DNA of 64,000 nt from Streptomyces sp. NBC_01317. Lineage in GTDB: Bacteria; Actinomycetota; Actinomycetes; Streptomycetales; Streptomycetaceae. The notes under the pieces were generated by a model. It made no database searches. It was given only the letters and a program-made list of their open reading frames with translations, and had not been told where the DNA came from. This document shows positions 25,948 to 34,384 of the stretch, in pieces (within the stretch, counting starts at the first letter, position 1; each line of letters starts with the position of its first letter). Location of the stretch: NCBI RefSeq assembly GCF_035961655.1, contig NZ_CP108393.1, positions 6,775,001-6,839,000 on the forward strand, in the 5' to 3' direction. The position numbers and the translations under genes are program-made.

Positions 25948-26205
25948 GTGAAGGGTGACCGGGTGGAGATAGTCGTGGACGCCGGGGACACGACGCGTAC
26001 GTACGAAGTGGTGGCAAGCCGGGCAGGCCGCCGGGTGGAGACGGCGGTGCGCAGGGGGGTGGTGGAAGTGAGCGAAGTCACCCGCAACGGCACGGTGGTC
26101 CGCACCGCCAGGTTCATGGCGACGCGGGTGCTCGCTCTGGTGGAGCAGCCGGTCCCGAGGGAGGAGGCGTCGGAGCGTCCCCTCCGGGAAGACCCCAAGT
26201 CCTGA
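25948..26205 (+). CDS. Small conserved hypothetical protein
   Basis: This protein of about 85 residues begins (M)KGDRVEIVVDAGDTTRTYEVV and looks like a small beta-rich domain with alternating Val and charged residues. It ends with a Glu/Pro-rich tail. I chose the GTG at 25948, with AAGGGGG upstream. An in-frame start at 25870 would give 111 aa but precedes this site. I do not recognise a named family. It is divergent from the kinase. Confidence 0.6.
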   Translation: MKGDRVEIVVDAGDTTRTYEVVASRAGRRVETAVRRGVVEVSEVTRNGTVVRTARFMATRVLALVEQPVPREEASERPLREDPKS

Positions 26206-26335
26206 GGCGTTGTCGTACGTGCTTTCTCCACCCAGGGGAGTACGTGATCAGTACCGGGCTCATCCTCCGGGAGGCCCGGCAATCGGTACGCGGGCATGAC
26301 GACCGGGCGCGCTCGCGTCCCTAGTGTTGAGGTCA

Positions 26336-26382
26336 AGCGGCGAGTGCAAGTACTCGTCCCCCGAGGTCGGACACTCGCCGCT
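26336..26382 (+). repeat. Inverted repeat in the leader of the small membrane-protein gene
   Basis: Perfect 11-bp arms AGCGGCGAGTG (26336-26346) and its complement (26372-26382), loop 25 bases, just before the ribosome site of the gene at 26406. It could be a 5' UTR stem or an operator. Confidence 0.5.
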
Positions 26383-26405
26383 GCCAATCTGACAGGAGAG
26401 GGACC

Positions 26406-26612
26406 ATGGCGGACACGGCATCGCGGGCATTGATCCGCACGCAGGGACGCAAGGCTTTCGCCGCGTTCGGCGGCCGCCGGTCCGGTACGCGCCACCCGCT
26501 GGTGGCGACGGCGATGGTCCTCCCCCTGGCGGCTCTGCTCGTGGTCGTCTTCGGCGGCTGGGAAGCAGTGGTCACACAAGCGTCGTCCGTGGGCGTGATG
26601 CTGGGGCGCTGA
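26406..26612 (+). CDS. Small single-pass membrane protein (68 aa)
   Basis: The protein has a basic N-terminus (residues 1-30, with GRRSGTRH) followed by one hydrophobic helix (PLVATAMVLPLAALLVVVF, about 31-49) and a short outer tail. GGAGAGGG precedes the ATG with good spacing. The function is unknown. Two hairpins follow its stop (26624-26646 and 26703-26732). It stands alone between a hypothetical gene and the 1.4-kb gene-free region. Confidence 0.65.
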   Translation: MADTASRALIRTQGRKAFAAFGGRRSGTRHPLVATAMVLPLAALLVVVFGGWEAVVTQASSVGVMLGR

Positions 26613-26623
26613 GCGGCGCCCCA

Positions 26624-26646
26624 GACCCGGGAGAGCGGCCCGGGTC
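26624..26646 (+). terminator. Hairpin terminator after the 68-aa membrane protein gene
   Basis: Perfect 8-bp arms GACCCGGG / CCCGGGTC with a seven-base loop, 11 bases after the stop codon. Confidence 0.65.
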
Positions 26647-26702
26647 AAGGACATCCGGCCAACAACCCCGTGGGGACGGGGGTGCGGCGGACGGCAGCGT
26701 TT

Positions 26703-26732
26703 GGCCGGTCAGCTGGGGAGCTGACCGGCCAT
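26703..26732. terminator. Second strong hairpin (13-bp stem, GGGG loop)
   Basis: Arms 26703-26715 and 26720-26732 are perfectly complementary around GGGG. This is the first structure in the gene-free region and may be a back-up terminator or mark the edge of a transcript from either side. Confidence 0.65.
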
Positions 26733-27988
26733 CGCGCTGCCCGGCCCCGGATCACCCTGACCTGTCGTCCCGGGACTGCCCTGCGGCCATGGCCGAGCCT
26801 CCTGGCCGCAGCGATGAAGGGCCCCGGCCTCCGGACGCCTCTCCGGCGGCGACGCCCGCTGCGGCCGCGCCTCTCGACCATGGCGACGAAGGGGCCGAAG
26901 GCGTGCGCCCCGAACGTGTCCCCGGCGGTGGCCTACGTCAGAGCCACGCATCCTGGCCCTGACGACCGACGCGCCTGACGGCGAGTCCGGGCTCCGCGTT
27001 CCGGACCTGCTGACGACGTGCCGGACTCGTTGGCCCACGGCACGTGCCGGGTGGGGGCCCGGTTGTTGCCGCGCTTTCCTGCTCCGACGAGGAGTGGGCC
27101 GGACCACGAGTCCGGGCTCCGCGTCCCGGACCCGGCCACGGACGGGCCGGGGGCGTGGATCTTCGCCCCGGGCCCGGTGGTCATGGCCGGACCTTCTCGG
27201 CCGGGGCGACGAAGGGGGCTGAGACGTGGCCCCGGACCTGTTCCCGACGGAGGCCCGGGTCTCCGGATTCCTGGCCCGACCGGCCCGACCGGCCCGACCG
27301 GCCCGACCACGAGCCGTGACTTCGCGTCCCGGACTCGCCCAGGGACGGGGTGGAGGCGTGAGCCCCCGCCCTTGCCCCGGTGGTGTCTTCGGTTCGCGCT
27401 GCGTCCTCCGGCCCGGGCCATGAGGGGTCCGACTGTCGGCCCTGACAAGCCCCCGCTCATGGATGCGCCTGCCTGGGCGCCAGAGTTCGCCGCCGGGCCC
27501 GCGCTGTGAACGGGGCCCGGCCCCGCACAGGCCCACGGCCTGGGCCCGAACCTGTTGGCCGGTCTCGGACGCCGACGCGGCCCGGCGGTGGACGCGCCCG
27601 CGTTCGGGGTCCGTCGGTGGCCACCGGCGTGTCTCCGGGCCGGTCTCTGGCCGCGCCCCCCGGAACGCGGACACGATCCTGGCTGTGGACGCCCCCGCGC
27701 CCGCCGAGCGTCCGTGTCCGTGGCCACGAGGTGCCTCCGGCCGGGCCCCGGAGCGCGCCCGTCGGACCCTGTTGCGGCTGCCCCTGCTGCCGCGCCTGTA
27801 CGTGAACGGTCCACCCCGGCCCCGGGGTATCGCCTCATACGTGCCCCCGCGTCGCGAGGAGGGGCCGGGGCCGATGCCGGGCTTCTTCGGGCGGGGCGAC
27901 CGGGTGTCGTGCCGTTGTTCTCCATGGCGTCGGACCCGTTCTCAAAGGCGCCCGTACACTCGTTCCAGCCCTACCGCCCGGGGGACCC
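26733..27988. repeat. Gene-free region with degenerate direct repeats
   Basis: About 1.25 kb without a supportable gene. Three related blocks begin at 26981, 27105 and 27308 with the core GAGTCCGGGCTCCGCGT-CCGGAC. The last two align for about 85 bases at roughly 70% by eye. The repeat falls in different frames within the open frames, so it is not a protein repeat. A 9-bp unit GGCCCGACC is repeated four times at 27273-27308. A second shared block (CATGGCC-...-GACGAAGGG) occurs near 26788 and 27182. Confidence 0.55.
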
Positions 27989-29074
27989 GTGACCGCAGAC
28001 GTCGTCAGCGCGCTCGTCCTTGTTGCTCGTCGGGCGGCACACCTCTCCGCGTCCCCGTCCTCCTGCCCCGCCTGCGGCGGCGACGGTGACGCCGTGCTCG
28101 CGGAACGGGCCGACGGGGTGGTCGTACGGCATGGCGACGCCGTGGCCAAGGCGCACGCCGACAGCACCGACCCGGCCGACCACCGCGCCAGGCTCGCGGT
28201 CGCCTCCCATCCGCTGCTCTCGGGGATCCTCCTGCCCCCGCTCCCGACCGCCGCCGGCGAAGTGTTCGGCCGGCCGGTCACGTCCTGGCCGTACGGCGCC
28301 CCCGTCGACCCGGCGGACCCGGACGCCGCGCCGTGGGAGGAGACCGGCACACTCCTCGCCCGGCTGCACTCCGTCCCCCTCGACGCCCTCTCCCGTACGC
28401 CCCTGCCCGCCATGCGCGGCCCCGCCAAGGTCGCCCGCGCCCTCGCCCGGCTGCGTGCCGTATCCCCCCTCGTCCCTCACCCGCTCCCCGGCCGTCCCGC
28501 GCCCCCGGCGGAACCCGCGACCGCCCCTCGCGCCGTCCGTCCGTCCGCCGGCGGGCAGGGCGATGCCCCCGGACACCCGGCCGCCGCGGAACCCGTTCAC
28601 CGCGCCGCCGCCACGCTCCCCCCATGGGCCCGTGGCGAAGCGCCCCCGCCCCCGTCGCCCCGCGCGCTGTGCCACGGCGACCTGCACCTCGGGCAGCTGG
28701 TGCGCTATCCCGTATCCGGATCCGGCGGGGACTGGTTGCTCATCGACATCGACGATCTGGGTCCCGGCGACCCCGCCTGGGACCTCGCCAGGCCCGCCGC
28801 CTGGTACGCCGCCGGGCTGCTCCCGCCCGCCGCCTGGGAGCGGTTCCTCGGCGCCTACCGCGCCGCCGGCGGCCCCGCCGTGCCCGCCCACGGCGACCCC
28901 TGGCCCCGACTGGACGTCGCCGCCCGCGCCCTCACCGTCCAGACCGCCGCGCTCGCCCTCGTCAAATGCGCCGCCGAACACCGCGAACCCGACGACGTCG
29001 AGCGGTCGATGCTCGACGCCTGTGCCCGAATTGCAGCAATCCCGGCCGAGTTGGGGGCAGGTCCGCCGTCGTAG
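27989..29074 (+). CDS. Aminoglycoside phosphotransferase-like (APH) family protein
   Basis: This 361-aa protein has the kinase-like APH catalytic motifs. LCHGDLHLGQLV is the Brenner-type catalytic loop (HGDxxxxN variant with Gln). LLIDIDDLGPGDPAWDLAR is the metal-binding and following motif. A Pro/Ala-rich insert of about 60 residues precedes the catalytic loop. It may phosphorylate a small molecule or be a homoserine-kinase-like protein; resistance cannot be inferred. GTG start at 27989. The zinc-ribbon protein follows 68 bp downstream. Confidence 0.8.
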   Translation: MTADVVSALVLVARRAAHLSASPSSCPACGGDGDAVLAERADGVVVRHGDAVAKAHADSTDPADHRARLAVASHPLLSGILLPPLPTAAGEVFGRPVTSWPYGAPVDPADPDAAPWEETGTLLARLHSVPLDALSRTPLPAMRGPAKVARALARLRAVSPLVPHPLPGRPAPPAEPATAPRAVRPSAGGQGDAPGHPAAAEPVHRAAATLPPWARGEAPPPPSPRALCHGDLHLGQLVRYPVSGSGGDWLLIDIDDLGPGDPAWDLARPAAWYAAGLLPPAAWERFLGAYRAAGGPAVPAHGDPWPRLDVAARALTVQTAALALVKCAAEHREPDDVERSMLDACARIAAIPAELGAGPPS

Positions 29075-29142
29075 GGTGAACCGACTGCCGCCGGGCGTGT
29101 GTTCCGGCGGCGCCGAAGAGACGGCGAGGAGCTGAGCCGACG

Positions 29143-29469
29143 ATGCAGTGTCCCAAGTGCCACGCAGCGATGCACACGTACAACCGCAACGGTGTCCAGA
29201 TAGAGCAGTGCAGCGGCTGCCGGGGAATCTTCCTCGACTACGGCGAGCTGGAGTCCCTGACCCGCCTGGAGTCGCAGTGGGTGCAGCAGGCCCCGCCGCC
29301 CGTGCCGCCCGCCCCGCAGCAGGGCTACCCGGCCGCCCCGCCGGCCTACCCGGCGGCGCCCGCACCCGCGTGGGGCGCCCCGCAGCACGGCCAGCACGGC
29401 GGCCACTACGGTGGCCACGGCGGCCACCACAAGAACAAGAGCTTCGGCCGGATGCTGTTCTCGTCCTGA
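29143..29469 (+). CDS. TFIIB-type zinc-ribbon protein
   Basis: This 108-aa protein has an N-terminal zinc ribbon MQCPKCHAAM...QCSGCRGIFLD with two CxxC pairs (residues 3-6 and 26-29), the zf-TFIIB pattern. The middle is Pro/Ala/Tyr-rich and the end is His/Gly-rich (GGHYGGHGGHH), which may add metal binding. It is probably a small cytosolic zinc protein; its partner is unknown. It follows the APH gene and ends before a clear hairpin terminator. Confidence 0.85.
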   Translation: MQCPKCHAAMHTYNRNGVQIEQCSGCRGIFLDYGELESLTRLESQWVQQAPPPVPPAPQQGYPAAPPAYPAAPAPAWGAPQHGQHGGHYGGHGGHHKNKSFGRMLFSS

Positions 29470-29491
29470 CGGCACAGCGGTGTGAACGGAA

Positions 29492-29524
29492 GAAGCCCCT
29501 GGCCGTTGAACGGCCGGGGGCTTC
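29492..29524 (+). terminator. Hairpin terminator after the zinc-ribbon gene
   Basis: GAAGCCCC-T-GGCCGTT pairs with AACGGCC-G-GGGGCTTC, one internal mismatch, loop GA. It lies 23 bases after the stop and separates this gene from the convergent tRNA cluster. Confidence 0.75.
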
Positions 29525-29536
29525 TCTCGGTACGCG

Positions 29537-29608
29537 TGCGCGATACTGGGATTGAACCAGTGACCTCTTCCGTGTCAGGGAAGCGCTCTCCCGCTGAGCT
29601 AATCGCGC
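29537..29608 (-). tRNA. tRNA-Val (GAC), copy 1
   Basis: A 72-nt cloverleaf: acceptor GCGCGAT/ATCGCGC, D stem GCTC/GAGC, anticodon stem CTTCC/GGAAG with loop CTGACAC (anticodon GAC), T arm ACTGG/CCAGT. CCA is not encoded. Last gene of a minus-strand tRNA cluster. Confidence 0.95.
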
Positions 29609-29657
29609 GGGACCCACATCATTACTCGCACCACTCACACATCGTGCTCATCTTGCG

Positions 29658-29729
29658 TGCGCGATACTGGGATTGAACCAGTGACCTCTTCCGTGTCAGG
29701 GAAGCGCTCTCCCGCTGAGCTAATCGCGC
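29658..29729 (-). tRNA. tRNA-Val (GAC), copy 2
   Basis: Identical in sequence to copy 1 over all 72 nt, with anticodon GAC and acceptor GCGCGAT/ATCGCGC. It is separated from copy 1 by 49 bp. Confidence 0.95.
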
Positions 29730-29775
29730 GGGACGTACCGATCATGCCGTTCTTGTCTGTCTCGCCTGTCCTGCG

Positions 29776-29847
29776 TGGACGATACTGGGATTGAACCAGT
29801 GACCTCTTCCGTGTCAGGGAAGCGCTCTCCCGCTGAGCTAATCGTCC
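29776..29847 (-). tRNA. tRNA-Val (GAC), copy 3 with altered acceptor stem
   Basis: Same body as copies 1 and 2 but the acceptor stem is GGACGAT/ATCGTCC instead of GCGCGAT/ATCGCGC. Both strands changed together, so pairing is kept and the gene looks functional. It is 4 bp from the tRNA-Cys gene. Confidence 0.95.
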
Positions 29848-29851
29848 TTGG

Positions 29852-29922
29852 AGGTGGAGACGGGATTTGAACCCGTGTAGACGGCTTTGCAGGCCGTTGC
29901 CTCGCCTCTCGGCCACTCCACC
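29852..29922 (-). tRNA. tRNA-Cys (GCA)
   Basis: A 71-nt cloverleaf: acceptor GGTGGAG/CTCCACC, anticodon stem ACGGC/GCCGT with loop CTGCAAA (anticodon GCA), discriminator U, which is the known identity element for CysRS. Confidence 0.95.
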
Positions 29923-29923
29923 C

Positions 29924-29957
29924 GAGCGACGCGTTTTCCAACTGCGCCACGTGGGCC
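29924..29957 (-). pseudogene. tRNA-like 5' fragment
   Basis: Directly upstream of tRNA-Cys the sequence GGCCCACGTGGCGCAGTTGG then AAAACGCGTC resembles the acceptor 5' strand plus D arm of a tRNA, but it runs into the tRNA-Cys gene before any anticodon arm. It looks like a truncated tRNA gene; chance similarity is possible. Confidence 0.3.
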
Positions 29958-30112
29958 TGTCGTTTCCGTTCCGTGTGCACGGCCCGGCGACGAGTTGAAC
30001 TCTAGCGGATTCCCGAGCCAGCACAAAAACGCGTTTGCGCAGCGTGCTGCGGTGCGTGCACGGTGCGTTCCGGCCGGAGCGGCGCGGTGGGGCTTGTTCT
30101 AGACTCGCAACC

Positions 30113-31210
30113 GTGCACGACCTCGCTCCTCTGGCCCGCTTCGGGAACCTCGTCGCCTCCGGGCTGCGGGACGTCACCCATGATCCCGAAGCCCTCGACT
30201 CCACGGGGTTCTGGGCGGTGGCCGCGGACTTCGAGGGTCACCTGACCTGCGCCCGCTTCGACGACGTACGGACGGAACCGGTGCCGGCGGCGGTCCCCGG
30301 GCGGTGGCGCGGACCCGGCGCGGGTGACTGGACGTCGTCGCTCGACCGCGCCGCGTACACCTCGGGCGTACGGCGTATCCGCGAGCACATCGCCGCCGGT
30401 GACGTCTACCAGGTCAACCTCTGCCGGGTCCTCTCGGCCCCCCTGCCCGACCCCGGCGCGGCCGACGTGGACGCCCTGACGGCCCTGCTCGCCCGCGAGC
30501 ACCCCGCCGCGTACGCCGGTACGATCCGGCTCCCCGGGCACGGCGTCGAGATCGCCACCGCCTCGCCCGAGCTGTACCTGTCCCGCGACGACCTCACCGT
30601 CGAGTCCGGCCCGATCAAGGGCACCGCCCGTACGGCCGCCGAACTCCTGGACAAGGACCGCGCCGAGAACGTGATGATCGTGGACCTCGTCCGTAACGAC
30701 CTGGGCCGTGTCTGCGCCCCCGGTTCCGTGACCGTCCCCGCGCTCCTGCGGGTCGAGCCGTACCCCGGGCTGGTTCACCTCGTGTCGACCGTACGGGGCG
30801 AACTCACCGAAAAGGCGGGCTGGTCCGACCTCCTGCCCGCCACCTTCCCGCCCGGCTCGGTCAGCGGCGCGCCCAAGTCCAGCGCCCTGGCGATCATCGA
30901 GGAGCTGGAAGCGGAGCCGCGCGGACCGTACTGCGGAGGCATCGGCTGGGTCGACGCCGACCGTGGCACGGCCTCCCTCGCCGTCGGCATACGCACCTTC
31001 TGGATCGACCGCACCACGGCGGCCGGGCCCGTCCTGCGCTTCGGCGCCGGCGCCGGCATCACCTGGGGTTCCGACCCCGAGGGGGAGTGGCGCGAGACGG
31101 AACTCAAAGCCGCCCGCCTCCTGGCCATCGCGTCAGGTGTGTACGGGGCGGGTGCGCACGGGGCGGACGAGTACGGCACGTACGAAGAAAGCGGAAGGAC
31201 GGCCTCATGA
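30113..31210 (+). CDS. pabB: Aminodeoxychorismate synthase component I / chorismate-binding enzyme
   Basis: This 365-aa cytosolic enzyme adds ammonia to chorismate for p-aminobenzoate (folate) synthesis. Chorismate-enzyme motifs are present: IAAGDVYQVNLCR, SGPIKGTARTA, DLVRNDLGRV, FPPGSVSGAPK and YCGGIGWV. GSVSGAPK and the PIKGT motif fit PabB. The GTG at 30113 is chosen because TAGACT (30100-30105) is a good -10 for a leaderless start and the upstream frame is Arg-rich. Its stop overlaps pabC (ATGA), forming an operon. The glutamine amidotransferase PabA is not in the window. Confidence 0.9.
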   Translation: MHDLAPLARFGNLVASGLRDVTHDPEALDSTGFWAVAADFEGHLTCARFDDVRTEPVPAAVPGRWRGPGAGDWTSSLDRAAYTSGVRRIREHIAAGDVYQVNLCRVLSAPLPDPGAADVDALTALLAREHPAAYAGTIRLPGHGVEIATASPELYLSRDDLTVESGPIKGTARTAAELLDKDRAENVMIVDLVRNDLGRVCAPGSVTVPALLRVEPYPGLVHLVSTVRGELTEKAGWSDLLPATFPPGSVSGAPKSSALAIIEELEAEPRGPYCGGIGWVDADRGTASLAVGIRTFWIDRTTAAGPVLRFGAGAGITWGSDPEGEWRETELKAARLLAIASGVYGAGAHGADEYGTYEESGRTAS

Positions 31211-32028
31211 AGATCTGGGTCAACGGCGCACTGCACCCCGCGGAATCCGCGCACGTATCCGTGCTCGACCACGGAATGACCGTCGGTGACGGCATTTTCG
31301 AGACCGTCAAGGCCGTCCACGGACAGCCCTTCGCCCTCACCCGCCACCTCGACCGGCTCACCCGCTCGGCCCGGGGCCTCGGACTGCCGGACCTCGACCT
31401 GGACGAGGTGCGCCGCGCCTGTACGGCGGTCCTCGACGCCAACCCGGCGGCCCTGGCCCGCCTCCGGATCACCTACACCGGCGGGCTCTCCCCCCTCGGC
31501 TCCGACCGGGGGGACGCGGGACCGACCCTCGTCGTCGCCGCCGGCGAGACGACGCGCCGCCCGGACACTACCGCCGTGATCACCGTCCCCTGGACGCGGA
31601 ACGAACGCGGCGCCCTGACCGGCCTCAAGACCACGTCGTACGCGGAGAACGTCGTCGCCCTCGCCCGCGCGCACGAACAGGGCGCGTCCGAGGCCCTCTT
31701 CGCCAACACGGTGGGCCAACTCTGCGAGGGCACGGGCTCCAACGTCTTCGTCGTCCTCGACGGCGAACTGCACACCCCGCCCGTCGCGTCCGGCTGCCTG
31801 GCCGGCATCACCCGCGCCCTGACCGTCGACTGGACCGGCGCCCACGAGACCGATCTGCCGTTCGACGCCCTGGAGCGGGCGGAGGAGATCTTCCTGACCT
31901 CCACCCTCCGCGACGTCCAGGCCGTCCACCGCGTCGACGGACGCCAACTCCCCACGGCCCCGGGGCCGGTGACCGCCAAGGCGATGCGGGTGTTCGACGA
32001 ACGTTCCGGCGCCGACCTCGACCCGTAG
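31207..32028 (+). CDS. pabC: Aminotransferase class IV, probably 4-amino-4-deoxychorismate lyase
   Basis: This 273-aa PLP enzyme has the fold-type IV features. VSVLDHGMTVGDGIFETVK is the N-terminal pattern and GLKTTSYAENVVA carries the PLP lysine. SEALFANTVGQLCEGTGSNVFV is the conserved E/G-x-x-SN phosphate-site segment. Placed directly after pabB with an ATGA overlap, it most likely releases pyruvate from aminodeoxychorismate to give p-aminobenzoate. A branched-chain or D-amino acid aminotransferase is the alternative, but the context favours PabC. Confidence 0.88.
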   Translation: MKIWVNGALHPAESAHVSVLDHGMTVGDGIFETVKAVHGQPFALTRHLDRLTRSARGLGLPDLDLDEVRRACTAVLDANPAALARLRITYTGGLSPLGSDRGDAGPTLVVAAGETTRRPDTTAVITVPWTRNERGALTGLKTTSYAENVVALARAHEQGASEALFANTVGQLCEGTGSNVFVVLDGELHTPPVASGCLAGITRALTVDWTGAHETDLPFDALERAEEIFLTSTLRDVQAVHRVDGRQLPTAPGPVTAKAMRVFDERSGADLDP

Positions 32029-32087
32029 GACGTGCCACCGGGTCAAACCGGATGCTCCGGGGGCGGAGGACGGGTACAACTCCCCTG

Positions 32088-32951
32088 ATGACCACCACAC
32101 TGCGGCCGACCGAGCCGCTCCAGCAGACCGACGACGGCGCCCGCTCCCGTACGTACGAGGTATGTGTGAACAGCCGCCCCGTCGGGACGATCGCCCTCGG
32201 CACGGACCCCGGCTTCGGGCCCGCGGTCGGCGTGATCCAGGCGCTGCGGATCGACGGGCCCGACCGGCGGCGCGGGCGCGGTACGGTCGCGGCCCTCGCC
32301 GCCGAAGAGGTGCTGCGCGGCTGGGGATGCGGGGAAGTGCTGGCCTCCGTGGAGATCCCCGAGCAGGCCGCGCAGGCGGAGGACGCCGCCCCCGCCCTCC
32401 GCCTCGTCACCGCCCTCGGCTACACCGAACGCAGCAGCAACATGGTCAAGCCGCTGCCGTCCCGGCCGCCCGGGCTGCCCGCCGGCACCGTGGGCCGGCC
32501 GCTCGACGACAGCGAGTACGACGCCTGGTGGGCCGCTGCGGCCACGCGCTACGCGCAGGCCTGGATCGACCGGGGCGCCTCGCCCGAGCTGGCCAGGGCC
32601 AAGGCGGAGACGTCCAGGACGGAGGCACTGCCCGAAGGACCGGCCACCCCCGGCGTCTCCCTGAGCGCGCTGGTCCACGGGGGACAGGTCGTCGGCACGC
32701 TCTGGGTCTCCCGGCGCGAGGAGACGCGCGACGAGCCGGGCGCGTACGTGTACGACGTCGTGGTGGGGGAGGACCAGCGGGGCAAGGGGTACGGCCGCGC
32801 CCTGATGCTGCTGGCCGAGGGCGTGGCCCTGGACTTCGGGGCGAGCCGGCTGGGACTGCACGTCTTCGCGGGCAACACCCCGGCGATCCGCCTGTACGAG
32901 TCGCTCGGTTACGTGACGACGCACCGGAACTTCCGCAAGGCGCTTCTCTGA
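32088..32951 (+). CDS. Double-domain GNAT acetyltransferase
   Basis: This 287-aa protein appears to contain two GNAT domains. The first spans about residues 30-120, with GPDRRRGRGTVAALAAEE as a degenerate motif A. The second spans about 145-285, with VVGEDQRGKGYGRALMLLAE and AGNTPAIRLYESLGY, which looks active. TACAAC (32075-32080) ends seven bases before the ATG at 32088, so the transcript is probably leaderless. Substrate unknown. Confidence 0.85.
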   Translation: MTTTLRPTEPLQQTDDGARSRTYEVCVNSRPVGTIALGTDPGFGPAVGVIQALRIDGPDRRRGRGTVAALAAEEVLRGWGCGEVLASVEIPEQAAQAEDAAPALRLVTALGYTERSSNMVKPLPSRPPGLPAGTVGRPLDDSEYDAWWAAAATRYAQAWIDRGASPELARAKAETSRTEALPEGPATPGVSLSALVHGGQVVGTLWVSRREETRDEPGAYVYDVVVGEDQRGKGYGRALMLLAEGVALDFGASRLGLHVFAGNTPAIRLYESLGYVTTHRNFRKALL

Positions 32952-33013
32952 CGCCTGAAACCCCTGACTCCTGACGCCGGACGCCTGGCGTCCTACGACC
33001 CCCGCCGCCTGAG

Positions 33014-33532
33014 TCAGGCGTCCCCCCGCGCCACCACCCGGTCCACGATCGCCTCGATCCGCGCCCGAAGCCCCTCCTGGCTCTGGCCGCCGTCGAGCCG
33101 CTCACCGCCGACGACGTACGTGGGCGTGCCGGTCACCCCGATCGCCTTGCCCTCGGCCTGGTCCGCGTCCACGATCAGGATGTGCCGGCCGTCGATCAGC
33201 GCGGTGTCGAACTCCTCGGCGTCCAGCCCCAGCTCCCCGGCGATCTCCAGGAGCACCGGCTCGCCCTTGGCCGCGAGGTCGTCGGTACGGGCCAGCACGG
33301 CTTCCACGTACGCCCAGCCCCGCCCCTGCGCGAAGGCCTCCTCGGCGGCCTGCGCGGCGGCGAACGCGTGGCGGTGCTTCTCCAGCGGGAAGTGGCGCAG
33401 CCGGGGCTCCAGCCGGCTTCCGTACCGCTCGCGCAGCGCCCGCAGGTCCTCCAGGGCGTGGCGGCAGTCGGGACACTGGAGCTCGCACCAGAAGTCGAGG
33501 AGGACGGGGTCGGCGGGGGCGGAATCGTTCAT
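33014..33532 (-). CDS. DsbA-family thioredoxin-fold protein (CPDC)
   Basis: This 172-aa cytosolic protein lacks a signal peptide. The active site is CPDC at residues 20-23 near the N-terminus (FWCELQCPDC), and the cis-proline loop is GVTGTPTYVVGG near residue 135. An alpha-helical insert (about 50-125) matches the DsbA/FrnE layout. It is probably a thiol oxidoreductase or isomerase, possibly FrnE-like. The ATG at 33532 starts the family-typical short N-terminus; the frame is open far upstream without motifs. Confidence 0.82.
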   Translation of the reverse strand: MNDSAPADPVLLDFWCELQCPDCRHALEDLRALRERYGSRLEPRLRHFPLEKHRHAFAAAQAAEEAFAQGRGWAYVEAVLARTDDLAAKGEPVLLEIAGELGLDAEEFDTALIDGRHILIVDADQAEGKAIGVTGTPTYVVGGERLDGGQSQEGLRARIEAIVDRVVARGDA

Positions 33533-33760
33533 GGACGGCAGTCTTCCAGCCCGGCCGCCCCCGGCCCAACCACCCGGAACGAGGAGGGGCCCCGACGACC
33601 CCCGGCTCCACCCCGTCCCCGCCCCAGGGAGGAGGGAGCCCCCGGGATGCCCCCGAGATCTCCCTGAGGTCACCCCGTTGCGTGGCCCCGACCGCCCCAC
33701 CAGGTGCACAGTGGATGCAGAACACGTTCCGACGACGACCCGGCCTGCCTGGAGGACCCG

Positions 33761-34210
33761 ATGATTGCCGAGACCATCTTCTCCGCGGTGTCCGCAGCCG
33801 GTCTGGGGATCGCCGCCGTGACGGCGTACCGGAAGCGGTTCCTGTCGGCGACGCGCATCGCGGCGTACTCCCTGGTCCCGGTGGGTCTGGTGATGACCGG
33901 TGTCGTCAAATGGGTCGCGCACACGGCCTTCTCGCCGGTGGCCTGGCTCGGCTTCGTCGTGCTGGGTGTCGCCTGGCTGCTCTTCCTGACGACCCGGGCG
34001 GTGGAACGGCGCGGGGGCGGCACCCGCAAGGAGCGCAGGGCGGCCGCGAAGGCGGCGCGGCGCGAGGCGGTCGCCCCGGCGGCGTCCGCGCCCTCCCTCC
34101 CGGGCCGCAGCCCGGCGGTACGGCCCGAGCCGCAGCCGGCGCCGCGCGCCAAGGGGTCCGGCGACGACTTCAGCGACATCGAGGCGATCCTCAAGAAGCA
34201 CGGACTCTGA
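33761..34210 (+). CDS. Small integral membrane protein with basic tail
   Basis: This 149-aa protein has three hydrophobic helices in the first 85 residues (MIAETIFSAVSAAGLGIAAV, then SLVPVGLVMTGVVKWV, then VAWLGFVVLGVAWLLFL). A Lys/Arg/Ala-rich linker follows, then a short acidic-amphipathic end (DDFSDIEAILKKHGL). GGAGGA precedes the ATG at 33761. Function unknown; conserved in Streptomyces as far as I recall. Confidence 0.75.
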   Translation: MIAETIFSAVSAAGLGIAAVTAYRKRFLSATRIAAYSLVPVGLVMTGVVKWVAHTAFSPVAWLGFVVLGVAWLLFLTTRAVERRGGGTRKERRAAAKAARREAVAPAASAPSLPGRSPAVRPEPQPAPRAKGSGDDFSDIEAILKKHGL

Positions 34211-34384
34211 AGCAAGAAGCAGGGTCTCTGAAGCACGTTCCGCGTGCTCACACCGCCGAAAAGGGCCTCTGAGCGGCCCCCGTCTTGAATGCCGGACGGG
34301 TTTCCACGGAATATGATGAACTACCGCGCAGAAGACGCGTGTTGGTCATCAGCCGCCTTCGGGGTACGTCATCATCGCCCCGAG

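Noticed and set aside
26709..27925. Two overlapping 320-330-codon minus-strand frames in the gene-free region
   Set aside because: Low-complexity Arg/Pro/Gly translation; the DNA repeats fall in different frames; no ribosome sites.
27989..29074. Aminoglycoside resistance gene
   Set aside because: The APH fold is broad; the catalytic loop is present but no resistance-specific feature or context supports it.
29537..30000. Integration (att) site at the tRNA genes
   Set aside because: No integrase gene and no direct repeat of a tRNA 3' end with foreign DNA between.
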